Positions 25,367 through 33,867 of a stretch of DNA of 38,318 nt are shown piece by piece. The translations under genes and the position numbers were made by a program. A model generated the notes under the pieces. The model had not been told where the DNA came from. It did no database searches and worked only from the letters and a program-made list of their open reading frames with translations. The stretch spans positions 106,707-145,024 of the forward strand of contig CABVRW010000002.1 in NCBI GenBank assembly GCA_902500785.1. The letters are read 5' to 3'. The number at the start of each line of letters is the position of its first letter. Position 1 is the stretch's first letter. The stretch comes from an uncultured Nitrospira sp. (lineage in GTDB: Bacteria > Nitrospirota > Nitrospiria > Nitrospirales > Nitrospiraceae).

Positions 25367-26440
25367 ATGGTTAGGTCTGCCGCCATTGTGATGTCAGTAC
25401 GAAATCGAGTGCCGATCATCCTCCGAAGATGCGTCTGTCTGGTCGGCCTGTTCCTCCTGGCCTGCGGGACACGCGAATCGGCCGTGGTCTCGATCGCCCT
25501 CCATCCGTCGAATCCCAACATCGTCTATGTCGCCACGAACGACGCCGTGCATAAGACTCGCGACGGTGGCGCGACCTGGGAGCAGTTCCAGGCGTTCACG
25601 GCTCGCCGCGTCACGACCCTCGCCATCGATCCGAGACTCCCCGCCACCGTCTATGCCGGCACGATGGGCGATGCCATCTACAAGAGCCCCGACGGCGGCC
25701 AGCATTGGCTGCCGCACAATGTGGGCTTGAAGGAACATGTGTCCTTCGTCAATGAAATCATCTTTCATCCCGACAATACCGAACTCATCTATCTGGCCAC
25801 GACGGTCGGCGCATTTGTCAGCAAAAACGGAGGGCGCGAGTGGGAAGAACGGATGGCGGGGATGAAGGAGGTGCACATCGTCACCTGTATCGCCATGGAT
25901 CACCGGCACCCTCGCGTGTTGTATGCCGGGACGACGGGCGGCACCTATCGCAGTGAGAATGCCGGCACGACCTGGCAGAAGAAGAACAGCGGGCTCATTC
26001 CTGACGAGGTGCTGAATGCCGCCATGGCGCTCGGGGTGAATATGTTGGCCGTCGATCCGCTGAATTCCGACATTGTCTATGCCGCAACCACCAAGGGGCT
26101 GTTTCGATCCACCAATCGGGCCGACTACTGGGAGCAGATCGGACAGGGCCTCTCGAACCAATTCATCAGCACCTTGGCCCAGCATCCGACGAATCCCAAC
26201 GTTCTGTACATCGGCGGGCCGGACGGTGTGCTCAAGACAGTCGATGGCGGGAAAACCTGGCACCCTCGCAACCAGGGGCTCACGACCTTGAATGTGCGCA
26301 CCATCAGCCTCAGCGTGAGCGATCCGCAGCGGCTGTACCTCGGCACAAACGGCAGCGGGTTGTACCGGTCGATCGACGGTGGAGAACAGTGGACACCGAT
26401 CCCCCTCACCAATCACGTGCAGGCTGCGCCGGCGCCATAG
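25367..26440 (+). CDS. Seven-bladed BNR/YCF48-like beta-propeller lipoprotein
   Basis: Exported protein with a lipobox (LFLLAC, Cys about residue 33 from the ATG at 25367; about 25 from the ATG at 25391) followed by a beta-propeller. I count seven copies of the blade pattern 'x-x-DGG-x-x-W': TRDGGATW, SPDGGQHW, SKNGGREW, SENAGTTW, STNRADYW (degenerate), TVDGGKTW and SIDGGEQW. Each is paired with a 'P-x-x-xY-x-G/A-T' strand such as NIVYVATN and VLYAGTTG. This fits a closed seven-bladed ring. Similar proteins include YCF48/HCF136 assembly factors and sialidase-like folds; no catalytic residues are evident, so a binding or assembly role is more likely. Confidence 0.85.
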   Translation: MVRSAAIVMSVRNRVPIILRRCVCLVGLFLLACGTRESAVVSIALHPSNPNIVYVATNDAVHKTRDGGATWEQFQAFTARRVTTLAIDPRLPATVYAGTMGDAIYKSPDGGQHWLPHNVGLKEHVSFVNEIIFHPDNTELIYLATTVGAFVSKNGGREWEERMAGMKEVHIVTCIAMDHRHPRVLYAGTTGGTYRSENAGTTWQKKNSGLIPDEVLNAAMALGVNMLAVDPLNSDIVYAATTKGLFRSTNRADYWEQIGQGLSNQFISTLAQHPTNPNVLYIGGPDGVLKTVDGGKTWHPRNQGLTTLNVRTISLSVSDPQRLYLGTNGSGLYRSIDGGEQWTPIPLTNHVQAAPAP

Positions 26441-26459
26441 CGTCTTCCGGGGAACACCG

Positions 26460-27068
26460 ATGCCGATCATCTTGCTCGTCAGACACGGAGAAACGGAGTG
26501 GAACCGGTCTGGTCGAGTGATGGGAGACCAACCGATCCCCCTCAACCAGACCGGCGAACAACAGGCCCGCACCTGCGCCGAGATCTTGTCCCGCACTACA
26601 ATTGCCGCTATCTACACCAGCCCCGTCTTGCGCGCGGTGCAGACGGCCGAGATTCTCCGTCAGCCGCAAGACATCCCGCTGCGTCAGGTTCCGGGGCTGC
26701 GTGAGATCGGCGTGGGCGACTGGATCAATCGCTATTGGCAAGAATTCGCCGAGGACCCGGCAAAGCGAGAATGGTACACCCACCCGGACCGAGCCAGACC
26801 CTCCGGCGGAGAAACGTTACGGGAGGTACAGCAGCGAGCGGTGGCGGCGGTGGAACAGGTGCTCGACCCCGCGCAGGACACTCCTCTGGTGTTCGTGTCC
26901 CATGGGGATGTCATCCGGGCGATTCTCGCCCATTACTTGCAACTAGACCTGGCGACTCTCCGCCATGCGCGCATCGATCACGTCGCGGTGAGCGGACTGG
27001 ACCTGACAGGCTCCGCAGCCCAGCTTCTGTTCCTCAACCATCTCCCGGGGTTAGACCGACTCCTCTAA
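26460..27068 (+). CDS. Histidine phosphatase (phosphoglycerate-mutase-like)
   Basis: The 202-residue protein has the catalytic motif LVRHGETEWN at residues 5-14, the second-His block FVSHGDVIRAIL, and the acidic/Arg residues RLREIGVG-like (here GLREIGVGDW) and GGETLREVQQR. It belongs to the GpmB/CobC/PhoE branch of cofactor-independent-type histidine phosphatases; gene context gives no clue to the substrate, so the symbol is left open. The ATG at 26460 sits directly before the conserved strand; the frame extends upstream but overlaps unconserved sequence behind the propeller gene, from which it is separated by 19 bases. Confidence 0.88.
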   Translation: MPIILLVRHGETEWNRSGRVMGDQPIPLNQTGEQQARTCAEILSRTTIAAIYTSPVLRAVQTAEILRQPQDIPLRQVPGLREIGVGDWINRYWQEFAEDPAKREWYTHPDRARPSGGETLREVQQRAVAAVEQVLDPAQDTPLVFVSHGDVIRAILAHYLQLDLATLRHARIDHVAVSGLDLTGSAAQLLFLNHLPGLDRLL

Positions 27069-27252
27069 CAGTCCATCGGTCATCTCTCGCCCGCAGAAAA
27101 GAGCCTACGGCCTATCACTCATCGCACAGGTCGAATAGCAACCGGGCGCCTTTTCTGGCCGCTAACGCCAACGGCCACACGGTCTTCTCTCCAACGAGAT
27201 ACGTTTCACGCTTCACGGTCCTTTACAAATTCGCCGACGAACACCCCGCGTG

Positions 27253-27741
27253 TCAGTGGGCGGCAGGAGTGGGCGGGGCCTCCGCTTCTTTCCCGTAGTA
27301 GCGGCTGCCATACCGCTTCAATTCCCCAGACAACGCCGTCCATTCCTCGGCCGTCAACAGCGCCTTCATTTTAAAACGGAGGCCCAGCATCTTCGCGGAC
27401 GAACGCATCCGGTTGTTATTCAGCTCGTCGAGAATTTTCGTAAACGCTTCCGGCGATGCCGAATAGTTCGCATTCAACTCGTAGAGCGCGCGATGGGACT
27501 GGCGGTGTTGCTCCCGTGCCGACTTGATCTCGGTGATCATCTCTCCCATCACCACATTCACCTGTTTGGCGGCTTCGGGATTTTTGACATGTTTTTCAAT
27601 CAGACCGCTCACATCCTGGGAAGCCTTGCTCCAGTAGTAGCCTCCTTCACCCTGCCCATAACTCCCGTGGTGGTGGGAGGAGCAACCGGCCAATCCGGTT
27701 ACACACACGCCAATCAAGACAACCAAGGATCGATATGTCAT
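27253..27741 (-). CDS. Spy/CpxP-like periplasmic lipoprotein
   Basis: The 162-residue product has a signal peptide with lipobox TGLAGC (Cys near residue 20), a His/Gly/Tyr-rich spacer (SSHHHGSYGQGEGGYY), and a helical domain with a LTAEEWTAL motif near the end. This recalls the LTxxQ-type Spy/CpxP/ZraP chaperone or metal-sensor family. Start ATG at 27741 is well supported by GGAGG five bases upstream; an in-frame upstream start lacks support. The His cluster next to the lipid anchor could bind metal. No partner sensor or regulator is adjacent, so a stress-chaperone role is tentative. Confidence 0.8.
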   Translation of the reverse strand: MTYRSLVVLIGVCVTGLAGCSSHHHGSYGQGEGGYYWSKASQDVSGLIEKHVKNPEAAKQVNVVMGEMITEIKSAREQHRQSHRALYELNANYSASPEAFTKILDELNNNRMRSSAKMLGLRFKMKALLTAEEWTALSGELKRYGSRYYGKEAEAPPTPAAH

Positions 27742-27850
27742 CACGTCCTCCATATGAAGAAAAATATATGACTCGCATGAAAACGCATTGCACCGCGCGC
27801 CGTCCCTGCCGTAAGCTTCCCGAAATCAGGACAGGGCCGAGGAGACCGAC

Positions 27851-28207
27851 ATGGGCGCACAGAACGACCACCGACACGGAACAGGTCCGGTGGAGTCGCT
27901 GCGGAACGAATTCCGAGAACACCTCGACGTATTTTACGGCCGATTGAAGCTGGCCGCTCCCTATGACAGTGTGGAGAAAGCCCTGGGGGCCCTCACCACG
28001 AGGCTCACTACCTTGCCGCCGGAAGCACTCCAGGAGTTGACCACGGATGCGACACGGCGATGGGCGTACTTCCGGCAGGCATTCGTCGAGTCTGGATTGA
28101 GCTCAAAACATCGCGGGATCATTGCCGGCCTGGCACGATCCGGAGCGGCGTTGAACCTGCCGCCTGAATACGAGCACTTGCTCGATCTCTATCGCTCGAC
28201 CCGCTAA
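27851..28207 (+). CDS. Small unknown soluble protein (118 aa)
   Basis: No recognised family. The product is mostly helical, acidic-to-neutral, with no signal or membrane segment, and ends GAALNLPPEYEHLLDLYRSTR. Support for the gene: a clear ribosome-binding site (GAGGAG, six bases before the ATG at 27851) and codon use like its neighbours. Its TAA stop interlocks with the TAG stop of the convergent gene in the four bases CTAA (28204-28207). It is divergent from the Spy-like lipoprotein gene. Function unknown. Confidence 0.7.
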   Translation: MGAQNDHRHGTGPVESLRNEFREHLDVFYGRLKLAAPYDSVEKALGALTTRLTTLPPEALQELTTDATRRWAYFRQAFVESGLSSKHRGIIAGLARSGAALNLPPEYEHLLDLYRSTR

Positions 28208-28968
28208 GCGGCCCCTGCACGCTCCACCGTCACGGCCCGCAGTTCCGTATACACCTGCATGAGCCTGGTATTTTCGATACGGTAGGCCACTGTAATCGTC
28301 AACAGGCCGAAGGCGACGACGATCAATCCCACACCGGTCACGCCGACCCCCAGCAGCACGCTTCCCAAGGTTTCGAGTCCTCCTTGCAGCACATAGGTCA
28401 CCAGGAATCCGAGCGTCCCAAAGCCCACGAGACTGAACCAGAGAAAGGTGAGGATCGAAGACGACCAGGGCATCCGTTTCGTGCACACCAGCCGCAGCCC
28501 CTCGGATTCCGGCACCCATTGGATGGAACCTTTCAACGGCCAGGCGGTGCGGAACCGCAGGGAAAAGAGGTGATAGGTCGGCCTGAGGACCATTCGATTC
28601 GCTTCGGGAAAGACGCGCGCAACACCGTGCGGCAAACTCAAAAAGCCATTCGTGTCGAACGCGCGCAATAGCTGGGGAACGGTCAGCGCGCCAAACTTAT
28701 CCTGCACTTCCCCAATGCCGTACCCATAGCGGCTGGCATCGGACGAAAGACGAGCAAAGTACATCCAGTCGCCGACAATCAGTCCGACAAACAACACGAT
28801 GGCAAAGGCACCGGCCAAGATCATAGCGGAAACTTCCCACAGGGCTTGCCGGAGAATCAAGCCCGGACCGAAGTCAGGGCATTCAACAAGCAGAGGAATT
28901 TGTTGACTCCCCATGAGTGCTTTGGCTACATTAAGCCCGTTCTTGTCCGGCGGGTGAGGACGAGTCAT
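28204..28968 (-). CDS. Unknown membrane protein with three hydrophobic segments
   Basis: The 254-residue product has membrane helices at about 43-66 (EVSAMILAGAFAIVLFVGLIV), 168-192 (SILTFLWFSLVGFGTLGFLVTY) and 202-225 (VLLGVGVTGVGLIVVAFGLLT). A soluble segment of about 100 residues lies between the first two (residues about 67-167). I recognise no family. Start ATG at 28968; no convincing ribosome-binding site. It is convergent with the small gene at 27851-28207 with overlapping stops, and divergent from the methyltransferase gene. Confidence 0.72.
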   Translation of the reverse strand: MTRPHPPDKNGLNVAKALMGSQQIPLLVECPDFGPGLILRQALWEVSAMILAGAFAIVLFVGLIVGDWMYFARLSSDASRYGYGIGEVQDKFGALTVPQLLRAFDTNGFLSLPHGVARVFPEANRMVLRPTYHLFSLRFRTAWPLKGSIQWVPESEGLRLVCTKRMPWSSSILTFLWFSLVGFGTLGFLVTYVLQGGLETLGSVLLGVGVTGVGLIVVAFGLLTITVAYRIENTRLMQVYTELRAVTVERAGAA

Positions 28969-29076
28969 CCGGTTGCGGTCCCGCCTTCATAGATTTTTCC
29001 ACGCCACACTTTCTCATCGCCGTCACTGCTGAACTGCAGCGTGTGTGGTGGGAAAGGCGTGATTTTCGGAGGGACG

Positions 29077-29763
29077 ATGGATATCGCCAAAGTCGAGCGA
29101 GTGTACACGAGCTATTCCGGCGTCTACGATCATATTTTTGGGAAAATCTTCCATGAGTCCCGGGAAGCCTGCGTGCGCAACCTCAGAATCCGGCCAGAAG
29201 AAAAAATTCTGGAGGTCGGCGTGGGAACCGGCATCGCTCTGGAGTACTACCCGAAAAACTGCGAAATCATCGGGATCGACCTCTCCTCAGGGATGCTAGC
29301 GAAGGCACGACAGCGTCAATCCCACTATCACCTGGACCATGTCCGTCTCATGTTGATGGATGCAGGGAGAATGGAGTTTGCCGACGACAGCTTCGACACC
29401 GTCATGGCGGCATACGTCGTGACGGCCGTACCGGATTACCGCAAAGTCGTGAACGAAATGATTCGGGTCTGCAAACCAGGCGGGCGCATTATCATGCTGA
29501 ACCATTTCAGCAACGGGAACAAGTTGATCGCGGCCGTGGAAAAAGTCATTTCTCCTCTGTGCAAACATATCGGCTTCCGCACCGACCTCTCCCTCAATAC
29601 CGTGCTCGAAGGCACCGACCTCCATGTCGCCCGCAAAGAAAAAGTCAATCCGATGAAATTCTGGCACTTAGTGGAATGCGTCAATCGGAAGGGCGAAAAG
29701 AACGCCAGCATGAATGGCAATGTGAACGGCAACGGAAACGGAAAACACGGATATCACATCTGA
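29077..29763 (+). CDS. SAM methyltransferase, phosphatidylethanolamine N-methyltransferase-like (PmtA)
   Basis: Class I methyltransferase of 229 residues. The opening YTSYSGVYDHIFGKIFHESRE is like bacterial PmtA, which methylates phosphatidylethanolamine toward phosphatidylcholine. SAM motifs follow: ILEVGVGTGIALEYYP (motif I), IGIDLSSGML (post I), FDTVMAAYVVTAVPDY (motif II) and CKPGGRIIMLNHF (motif III). ATG at 29077 is preceded by GGAGGGACG; a GTG at 29041 would add 12 residues and is less likely. The C-terminal tail is odd: a run of Asn-Gly repeats ending in KHGYHI. Alternative: ubiquinone/menaquinone-type methyltransferase, less likely given the N-terminus. Confidence 0.85.
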   Translation: MDIAKVERVYTSYSGVYDHIFGKIFHESREACVRNLRIRPEEKILEVGVGTGIALEYYPKNCEIIGIDLSSGMLAKARQRQSHYHLDHVRLMLMDAGRMEFADDSFDTVMAAYVVTAVPDYRKVVNEMIRVCKPGGRIIMLNHFSNGNKLIAAVEKVISPLCKHIGFRTDLSLNTVLEGTDLHVARKEKVNPMKFWHLVECVNRKGEKNASMNGNVNGNGNGKHGYHI

Positions 29764-29800
29764 GCGGCAGACTTTCGACTGACTCTGCCATTCGGCGAGC

Positions 29801-30607
29801 CTAAGGCGTGCGCCTGAGTGCGTGCCAATTCGCCCATTCTTCGTGCGTCAGAAACGCCTGCCCCACGAGACAAGTCCCGACATAACAGTGCGTGATCAAG
29901 TCGGTGACCAAACTCAGCAGCCGGCCACCCGATCGACCGGCTGCGTGATGAGATTGCAGGTGCATGCCGAATCCGGCGCCGTCGATCGGCCCATACGTCT
30001 GCACCACCAGAGCCCCTGCCTGACAAGCAGTCCCATCGGTAGCCGCCACCAATTCGCCCTCCCAACACATGGTCTGGTGGCGTATTGTTTGACGCGCTAC
30101 GGCTCTCCAAATGCACGGCACCCCTGCCTGATCCAGCTGAGAGAGTAGCCACGCCACAGTGGGCGCCTCACCGGAATCGGCCTGAAAGGTCCACTTCGCC
30201 ACCATGTCGCTCATCTCCGCATCACTGTACGGCAACGACACTTCTTCGAGCCTGGCCTCTTCGCACACTACATACAGATCACCGTGACGATCAAACCAAA
30301 ACCGCAATTTCCCTTCGTTCAATTCCACCTGGATCACGCCCAGAGACGACCAGTCACTGCCGTCCTGTTCGAAGATGCACAGGTCGGAGACCCCCTGCAT
30401 CGTGAGTTTGGCGACCCGAAGGATGCCCTGCGCGTCATACCGCACGACGATCGTCGCTGTACTACCCGCCATGATCTCAAGGCCGGACTCCTCGTCGAAG
30501 ATCCGACGCTTCGACACATGCACATCGGTCACCTGCCCGCCACGAAACCCCTGCGTATGGGTCAGAAACCAACGCAGGTCTTCCACTGTCCTGATTGAAC
30601 GAGTCAT
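29801..30607 (-). CDS. Unknown protein (268 aa)
   Basis: I do not recognise the family. The protein is predicted soluble, mixed alpha/beta, and rich in Trp and Cys for a cytosolic protein (for example VPCIWRAVARQTIRH, MCWEGELVAA, THCYVGTCLVGQAF). The central part resembles two tandem beta-strand blocks, with no motif I can name. Start ATG at 30607 has GAGG four bases upstream. It is convergent with the methyltransferase gene; the 37-base gap contains a weak dyad (GGCAGA...TCTGCC). Because no homology can be claimed, the call rests on length, codon use and the ribosome-binding site. Confidence 0.65.
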   Translation of the reverse strand: MTRSIRTVEDLRWFLTHTQGFRGGQVTDVHVSKRRIFDEESGLEIMAGSTATIVVRYDAQGILRVAKLTMQGVSDLCIFEQDGSDWSSLGVIQVELNEGKLRFWFDRHGDLYVVCEEARLEEVSLPYSDAEMSDMVAKWTFQADSGEAPTVAWLLSQLDQAGVPCIWRAVARQTIRHQTMCWEGELVAATDGTACQAGALVVQTYGPIDGAGFGMHLQSHHAAGRSGGRLLSLVTDLITHCYVGTCLVGQAFLTHEEWANWHALRRTP

Positions 30608-30965
30608 GAATCCTCGAGTCCTTTCACTGTCGCGGCGTCAACGACCTCCGTGCTCACCTCACCATATCATGTCGGAAATGCTGATGAGCGGACGCAGTAA
30701 GGAAGCAGACAACGAGAGACAATTTCTTGCCGCTGTGAGGAGGCCGCGGAAGCACTTCATTGACGCTGACAATAGGGGGAGAATGTTCCACGGTGGACTG
30801 GAAACAGAACAGACTCAGGATCCTCAGAAAGGCGGGCCGACAACGCCACAGAGAGGTCCGCGACGGGCGGAATCGCTATACCGCTCGGTCGCCTTCGGGA
30901 ATGCCGAGAAGTGGTGGCGGTCCTATCTTGGGAGCGCGCCGTTGACAGGAATGTTCGGTGTCTCG
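30608..30965. other. 358-base region with no convincing gene
   Basis: Between the unknown gene (30607) and the small coiled-coil gene (30966). A plus-strand open frame runs across it but also reads antisense through both flanking genes and has no ribosome-binding site or family features, so I treat it as non-coding. I see no strong hairpin with a T-tract. A TTGACG-like -35 (about 30653) lies on the minus strand without a good -10. Confidence 0.5.
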
Positions 30966-31169
30966 TTAGAAGAGGGCTTGTTGCTGCTTAACTTCCGCCA
31001 ATCGGCGCTCCAACTCCTCCACACGTTCCTGGAGTCGTTGATTGTCGAGACGGAGCCGATCGAGACGATCCAACAGTTGCTCGCGTTGGATATTCGTCCA
31101 TTTCAGCGTGCGCCTCAATCCGGCCAGCTCTAGCTCCGCCTGCTGCCCCTGCTCTAACCCGGAACCCAT
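30966..31169 (-). CDS. Tiny coiled-coil protein (67 aa)
   Basis: Almost the whole product is a heptad-repeat coiled coil with Leu and Arg/Glu in register: LAGLRRTLKWTN, EQLLDRLDRLRLDNQRL, QERVEELERRLAEV. It looks like a free-standing leucine zipper with no other domain. GAGG seven bases before the ATG at 31169 supports translation. It lies 152 bases after the Wzt gene on the same strand. Its job cannot be read from the sequence; a homodimer, a zipper partner of a larger protein or a modulator of the exporter are all possible. Confidence 0.65.
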   Translation of the reverse strand: MGSGLEQGQQAELELAGLRRTLKWTNIQREQLLDRLDRLRLDNQRLQERVEELERRLAEVKQQQALF

Positions 31170-31321
31170 GCGTACGCCTCAGTCGATCGCCATCCGGCGG
31201 TGGTATGGCAAATCGTAACGCACTCTTGGTCCATTGCGGAGCGATTAGTGATTTATCAACAGCGATCGGCCACGAAAGGAGAGCAGCGAAATCGGCGGGA
31301 TGAACAGGCGTCCGCAGAGAG

Positions 31322-32623
31322 TCAGCTCGCGCGGGCACGGGATGGCCATGCGTCGGCCGAGAGCCCCTCGCCGGACTCCCAGCGATAGTGAATTAAGACC
31401 CCGTTGGCTTCCCATCCCGGCGGGCAAAGTTTTCCTGTTCCATAGTAGTCGGCGTCAAGTACGGAGAACGGCGCAACATTCTTGATCCAATCCTGGGCAT
31501 GACCATTGGACTCGATATAGGACTGAAAAAAATACGCCCCCCCTGTCAACGGCAGCTCAGGTATGATGAAATCAACATATCCCTCACCACGCAAGGTCAA
31601 CGGCTTCGGGTCGACGATGTCGGTCGACAACACGAACAGATCTTGCGCCTTCCGTCCGTTCACAGAAATGCTGACACGACAATTCCTAAATTCTTTTCCC
31701 TTTGCGCAACGGTAGGACATGCGAATAATGATATCGCGACCGGTGATCGCCGCCGCGACGGGATGCCTATCGCCATCCAGCACCTCGATCCTGGTGAGCA
31801 GGATCTCGCCAAGCCCCTCTCGATCCTGGCGCGCGTGAATCTCCGTTCCGGCTAGATTTCGAATCGCATCGGCATACCCCTCAACGACCTCGTGGGTGTT
31901 GCCGATCTTTGCGACACGCCCCTTTTCAAGAAGAATCGCGCGTTCGCACAGCCCTTCGATCACGGTCATATTGTGGCTGACGATCAGCACCGTCCGTCCG
32001 CTTCGGCTCACTTCTTCCATTTTCCCCAAACACTTCTGCTGGAAGCTGGCGTCGCCGACAGCCAGCACCTCGTCCACGATCAAAATCTCCGGTTCGAGAT
32101 GCGCGGCGACCGCAAAGGCCAGCCGCACATACATGCCGCTCGAATAGCGCTTGACCGGCATATCGATGAAATCTTCCACGCCTGAGAAGGCGACAATTTC
32201 ATCGAACTTTCTCCGCACTTCTTCACGCCGCATGCCTAACATCGCTGCATTCAGGAAAATGTTTTCCCGACCGGTCAACTCGGAATGAAACCCCGTGCCC
32301 ACCTCAAGCAGCGAACTGACACGCCCATAAATATCCGCCGTCCCTGTCGTCGGCTGCGTGATCCGGGAGAGGATTTTGAGCAACGTGCTCTTCCCGGCCC
32401 CGTTATGTCCGACGATGCCCAACACTTCGCCTCGCTTGACTTCGAACGAGATGTCTTTCAATGCCCAAAACGAGGCATCCGACTCCGACTGGCCGGCTCC
32501 CCACCGCGTCAGGCTTCGGAGACGATGCATCAGATGATCGCGAAGAGTATTGTGTTGGACGGTCCCGGCTCCGAGCCGGTAATTTTTCGACAGGCGATCG
32601 GCTGTAATGGCAACGTCACTCAT
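31322..32623 (-). CDS. wzt: Wzt-type polysaccharide ABC exporter ATPase with C-terminal carbohydrate-binding domain
   Basis: ATPase of the O-antigen/teichoic-acid-type exporter. The 433-residue protein has Walker A GHNGAGKS (72-79), the ABCA/Wzt-typical RVSSLLEVGTGFHSELTGREN, signature YSSGM (160-164), Walker B ILIVDEVLAVGD (180-191) and switch His in VSHN. After about residue 270 follows a beta-sandwich-like extension (EVLDGDRHPVAAAITGRDI ... FVLSTDIVDP ... GYVDFIIPELPLTGGAYFF) typical of Wzt C-terminal domains that recognise the end-cap of the polysaccharide. The ATG directly abuts the stop of the permease gene (TGAATG). Glycosyltransferases are not in the window. Confidence 0.93.
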   Translation of the reverse strand: MSDVAITADRLSKNYRLGAGTVQHNTLRDHLMHRLRSLTRWGAGQSESDASFWALKDISFEVKRGEVLGIVGHNGAGKSTLLKILSRITQPTTGTADIYGRVSSLLEVGTGFHSELTGRENIFLNAAMLGMRREEVRRKFDEIVAFSGVEDFIDMPVKRYSSGMYVRLAFAVAAHLEPEILIVDEVLAVGDASFQQKCLGKMEEVSRSGRTVLIVSHNMTVIEGLCERAILLEKGRVAKIGNTHEVVEGYADAIRNLAGTEIHARQDREGLGEILLTRIEVLDGDRHPVAAAITGRDIIIRMSYRCAKGKEFRNCRVSISVNGRKAQDLFVLSTDIVDPKPLTLRGEGYVDFIIPELPLTGGAYFFQSYIESNGHAQDWIKNVAPFSVLDADYYGTGKLCPPGWEANGVLIHYRWESGEGLSADAWPSRARAS

Positions 32624-33481
32624 TCAGATCACGTCCGCAAACGTTCGTTCCATCGAGCGGAAATAGATCAATCCTCCGATGAGGATGACGAACACCACTC
32701 CCAAACTCGGCAGAAACATCACAAAATCTACCTGAAAACCGGGGATGAGCGCCCACCGGAATCCCTGCACCACGCTGACGACCGGATTCAGCGCATACAG
32801 CGCCCGCCAAGACTCCGGCACCTTGCTCACGGGATACAGGATCGGAGACACAAACATCCCCAGTTGGATCAACATCGGCAGGATATGCCCGACATCCCGG
32901 TACCGCACATACAACGCGGAGATCCAGAGCCCTGCGGCCAGCGTAAACGTTGTAGCCAGACCGGCGAAGAGCGGCAAGAACAGGATACGCCAGGTCGGGA
33001 CGACTTCATACCAGGCCATGAGACCTAAGAACGCCACGAACGCCAAGATCAAATCGACCAAGGGCGACATCGTCGCAGAGAGGGGCAGAATGAGGCGAGG
33101 GAAATACACTTTGCTGATGAGCGGCGCTTCCCCCACTAGACTCGTTCCTCCCCTGCTCAACGCCTGAGACACATAGAACCAGGGTAACAGCCCGGCATAG
33201 AGGAACACCGGATAAGGAGACCCGTCTGACGGAATTTTTCCCATGACACTAAATACGGCCGTAAAAATGAGCATGGTCGCGACCGGCTGAAACATGGCCC
33301 AAGCCACCCCCAGCAAGGTCTGCTTGTATCGCACCGTTACATCGCGCCATACCAAAATATAAATCAGCTCCCGATAGTGCCAGAGGGAGGCCAGATCCAA
33401 ATCCAAGAGACCCTTGGCAGGCTGGATACGAACATGGGGCAACAGGCCCACAGACCGCTGGTCGACATTCAACAGAGACAT
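32624..33481 (-). CDS. wzm: Wzm-type polysaccharide ABC exporter permease
   Basis: Inner-membrane permease of 285 residues with six hydrophobic segments. Family features: ELIYILVWRDVTVRYKQT and LLGVAWAMFQPVATMLIFTAVFS at the N-terminus, YAGLLPWFYVSQAL, VYFPRLILPLS, and LQLGMFVSPILYPV near the end. It forms the channel with Wzt for export of undecaprenol-linked polysaccharide. The gene directly precedes wzt with no spacer. Start ATG at 33481. Upstream on the minus strand a perfect TTGACA (33622-33617) has only a poor -10 at 17 bases, so the promoter is unclear. Confidence 0.92.
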   Translation of the reverse strand: MSLLNVDQRSVGLLPHVRIQPAKGLLDLDLASLWHYRELIYILVWRDVTVRYKQTLLGVAWAMFQPVATMLIFTAVFSVMGKIPSDGSPYPVFLYAGLLPWFYVSQALSRGGTSLVGEAPLISKVYFPRLILPLSATMSPLVDLILAFVAFLGLMAWYEVVPTWRILFLPLFAGLATTFTLAAGLWISALYVRYRDVGHILPMLIQLGMFVSPILYPVSKVPESWRALYALNPVVSVVQGFRWALIPGFQVDFVMFLPSLGVVFVILIGGLIYFRSMERTFADVI

Positions 33482-33867
33482 GGTAATCTAGCGACTCCTG
33501 GCAATTTTCACGCCGACACAAGCGCGCCGCCGCATATGCTTCCGCTTCACCGTATAGGGGGCGCAACTATGACAACATGGCGCTGGGCTCTACCTCAAAC
33601 CGAACAAAACCCTTTATGTCAAACTTATCCATCGCGGTCAACAATTCCGCTGTTCCGTGCGCAGCAAGGAACCCGTCCCTGGAAAAGCTCCGCGCCAAGG
33701 CTAGTGCTAGACGGAGGGCACCGGATCATGCAGAAGCATGAACGAGGTATAGCTCTTCACTACCTTTACTGATCAGCCACTGCGCTCACAAGCCCGCTGA
33801 ACTGAGTGATCTGTATGAGGGAAGGAAAACAGGTACGCGAACAGTCGAACGATGCGGAAAGACTCGG
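33482..33867. other. 386-base region upstream of wzm without a convincing gene
   Basis: Holds the putative control region for wzm: a TTGACA at 33622-33617 (minus strand) followed 17 bases later by TTTGAG, a poor -10. Short open frames here show no ribosome-binding site or recognisable motif. No intrinsic terminator is evident for the lipoprotein gene that ends at 33868. Confidence 0.4.

Noticed and set aside
25394-26596. A 400-codon open frame antisense to the beta-propeller gene
   Set aside because: It mirrors the coding frame of a clear seven-bladed repeat protein and has no ribosome-binding site or known motif; long antisense frames are expected at this GC content.
27180-27240. Short direct repeat TTTCACGCTTCACG downstream of the phosphatase gene
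   Set aside because: Too short and single-copy in the window to call a repeat family.
29764-29800. Dyad GGCAGA...TCTGCC between convergent genes as a terminator
   Set aside because: Only six pairs with a 12-base loop and no T-tract on either strand.
30375-31133. A 252-codon plus-strand open frame crossing 30608-30965
   Set aside because: Antisense to two better-supported minus-strand genes at both ends, with no ribosome-binding site; only the middle 358 bases would be unique to it.
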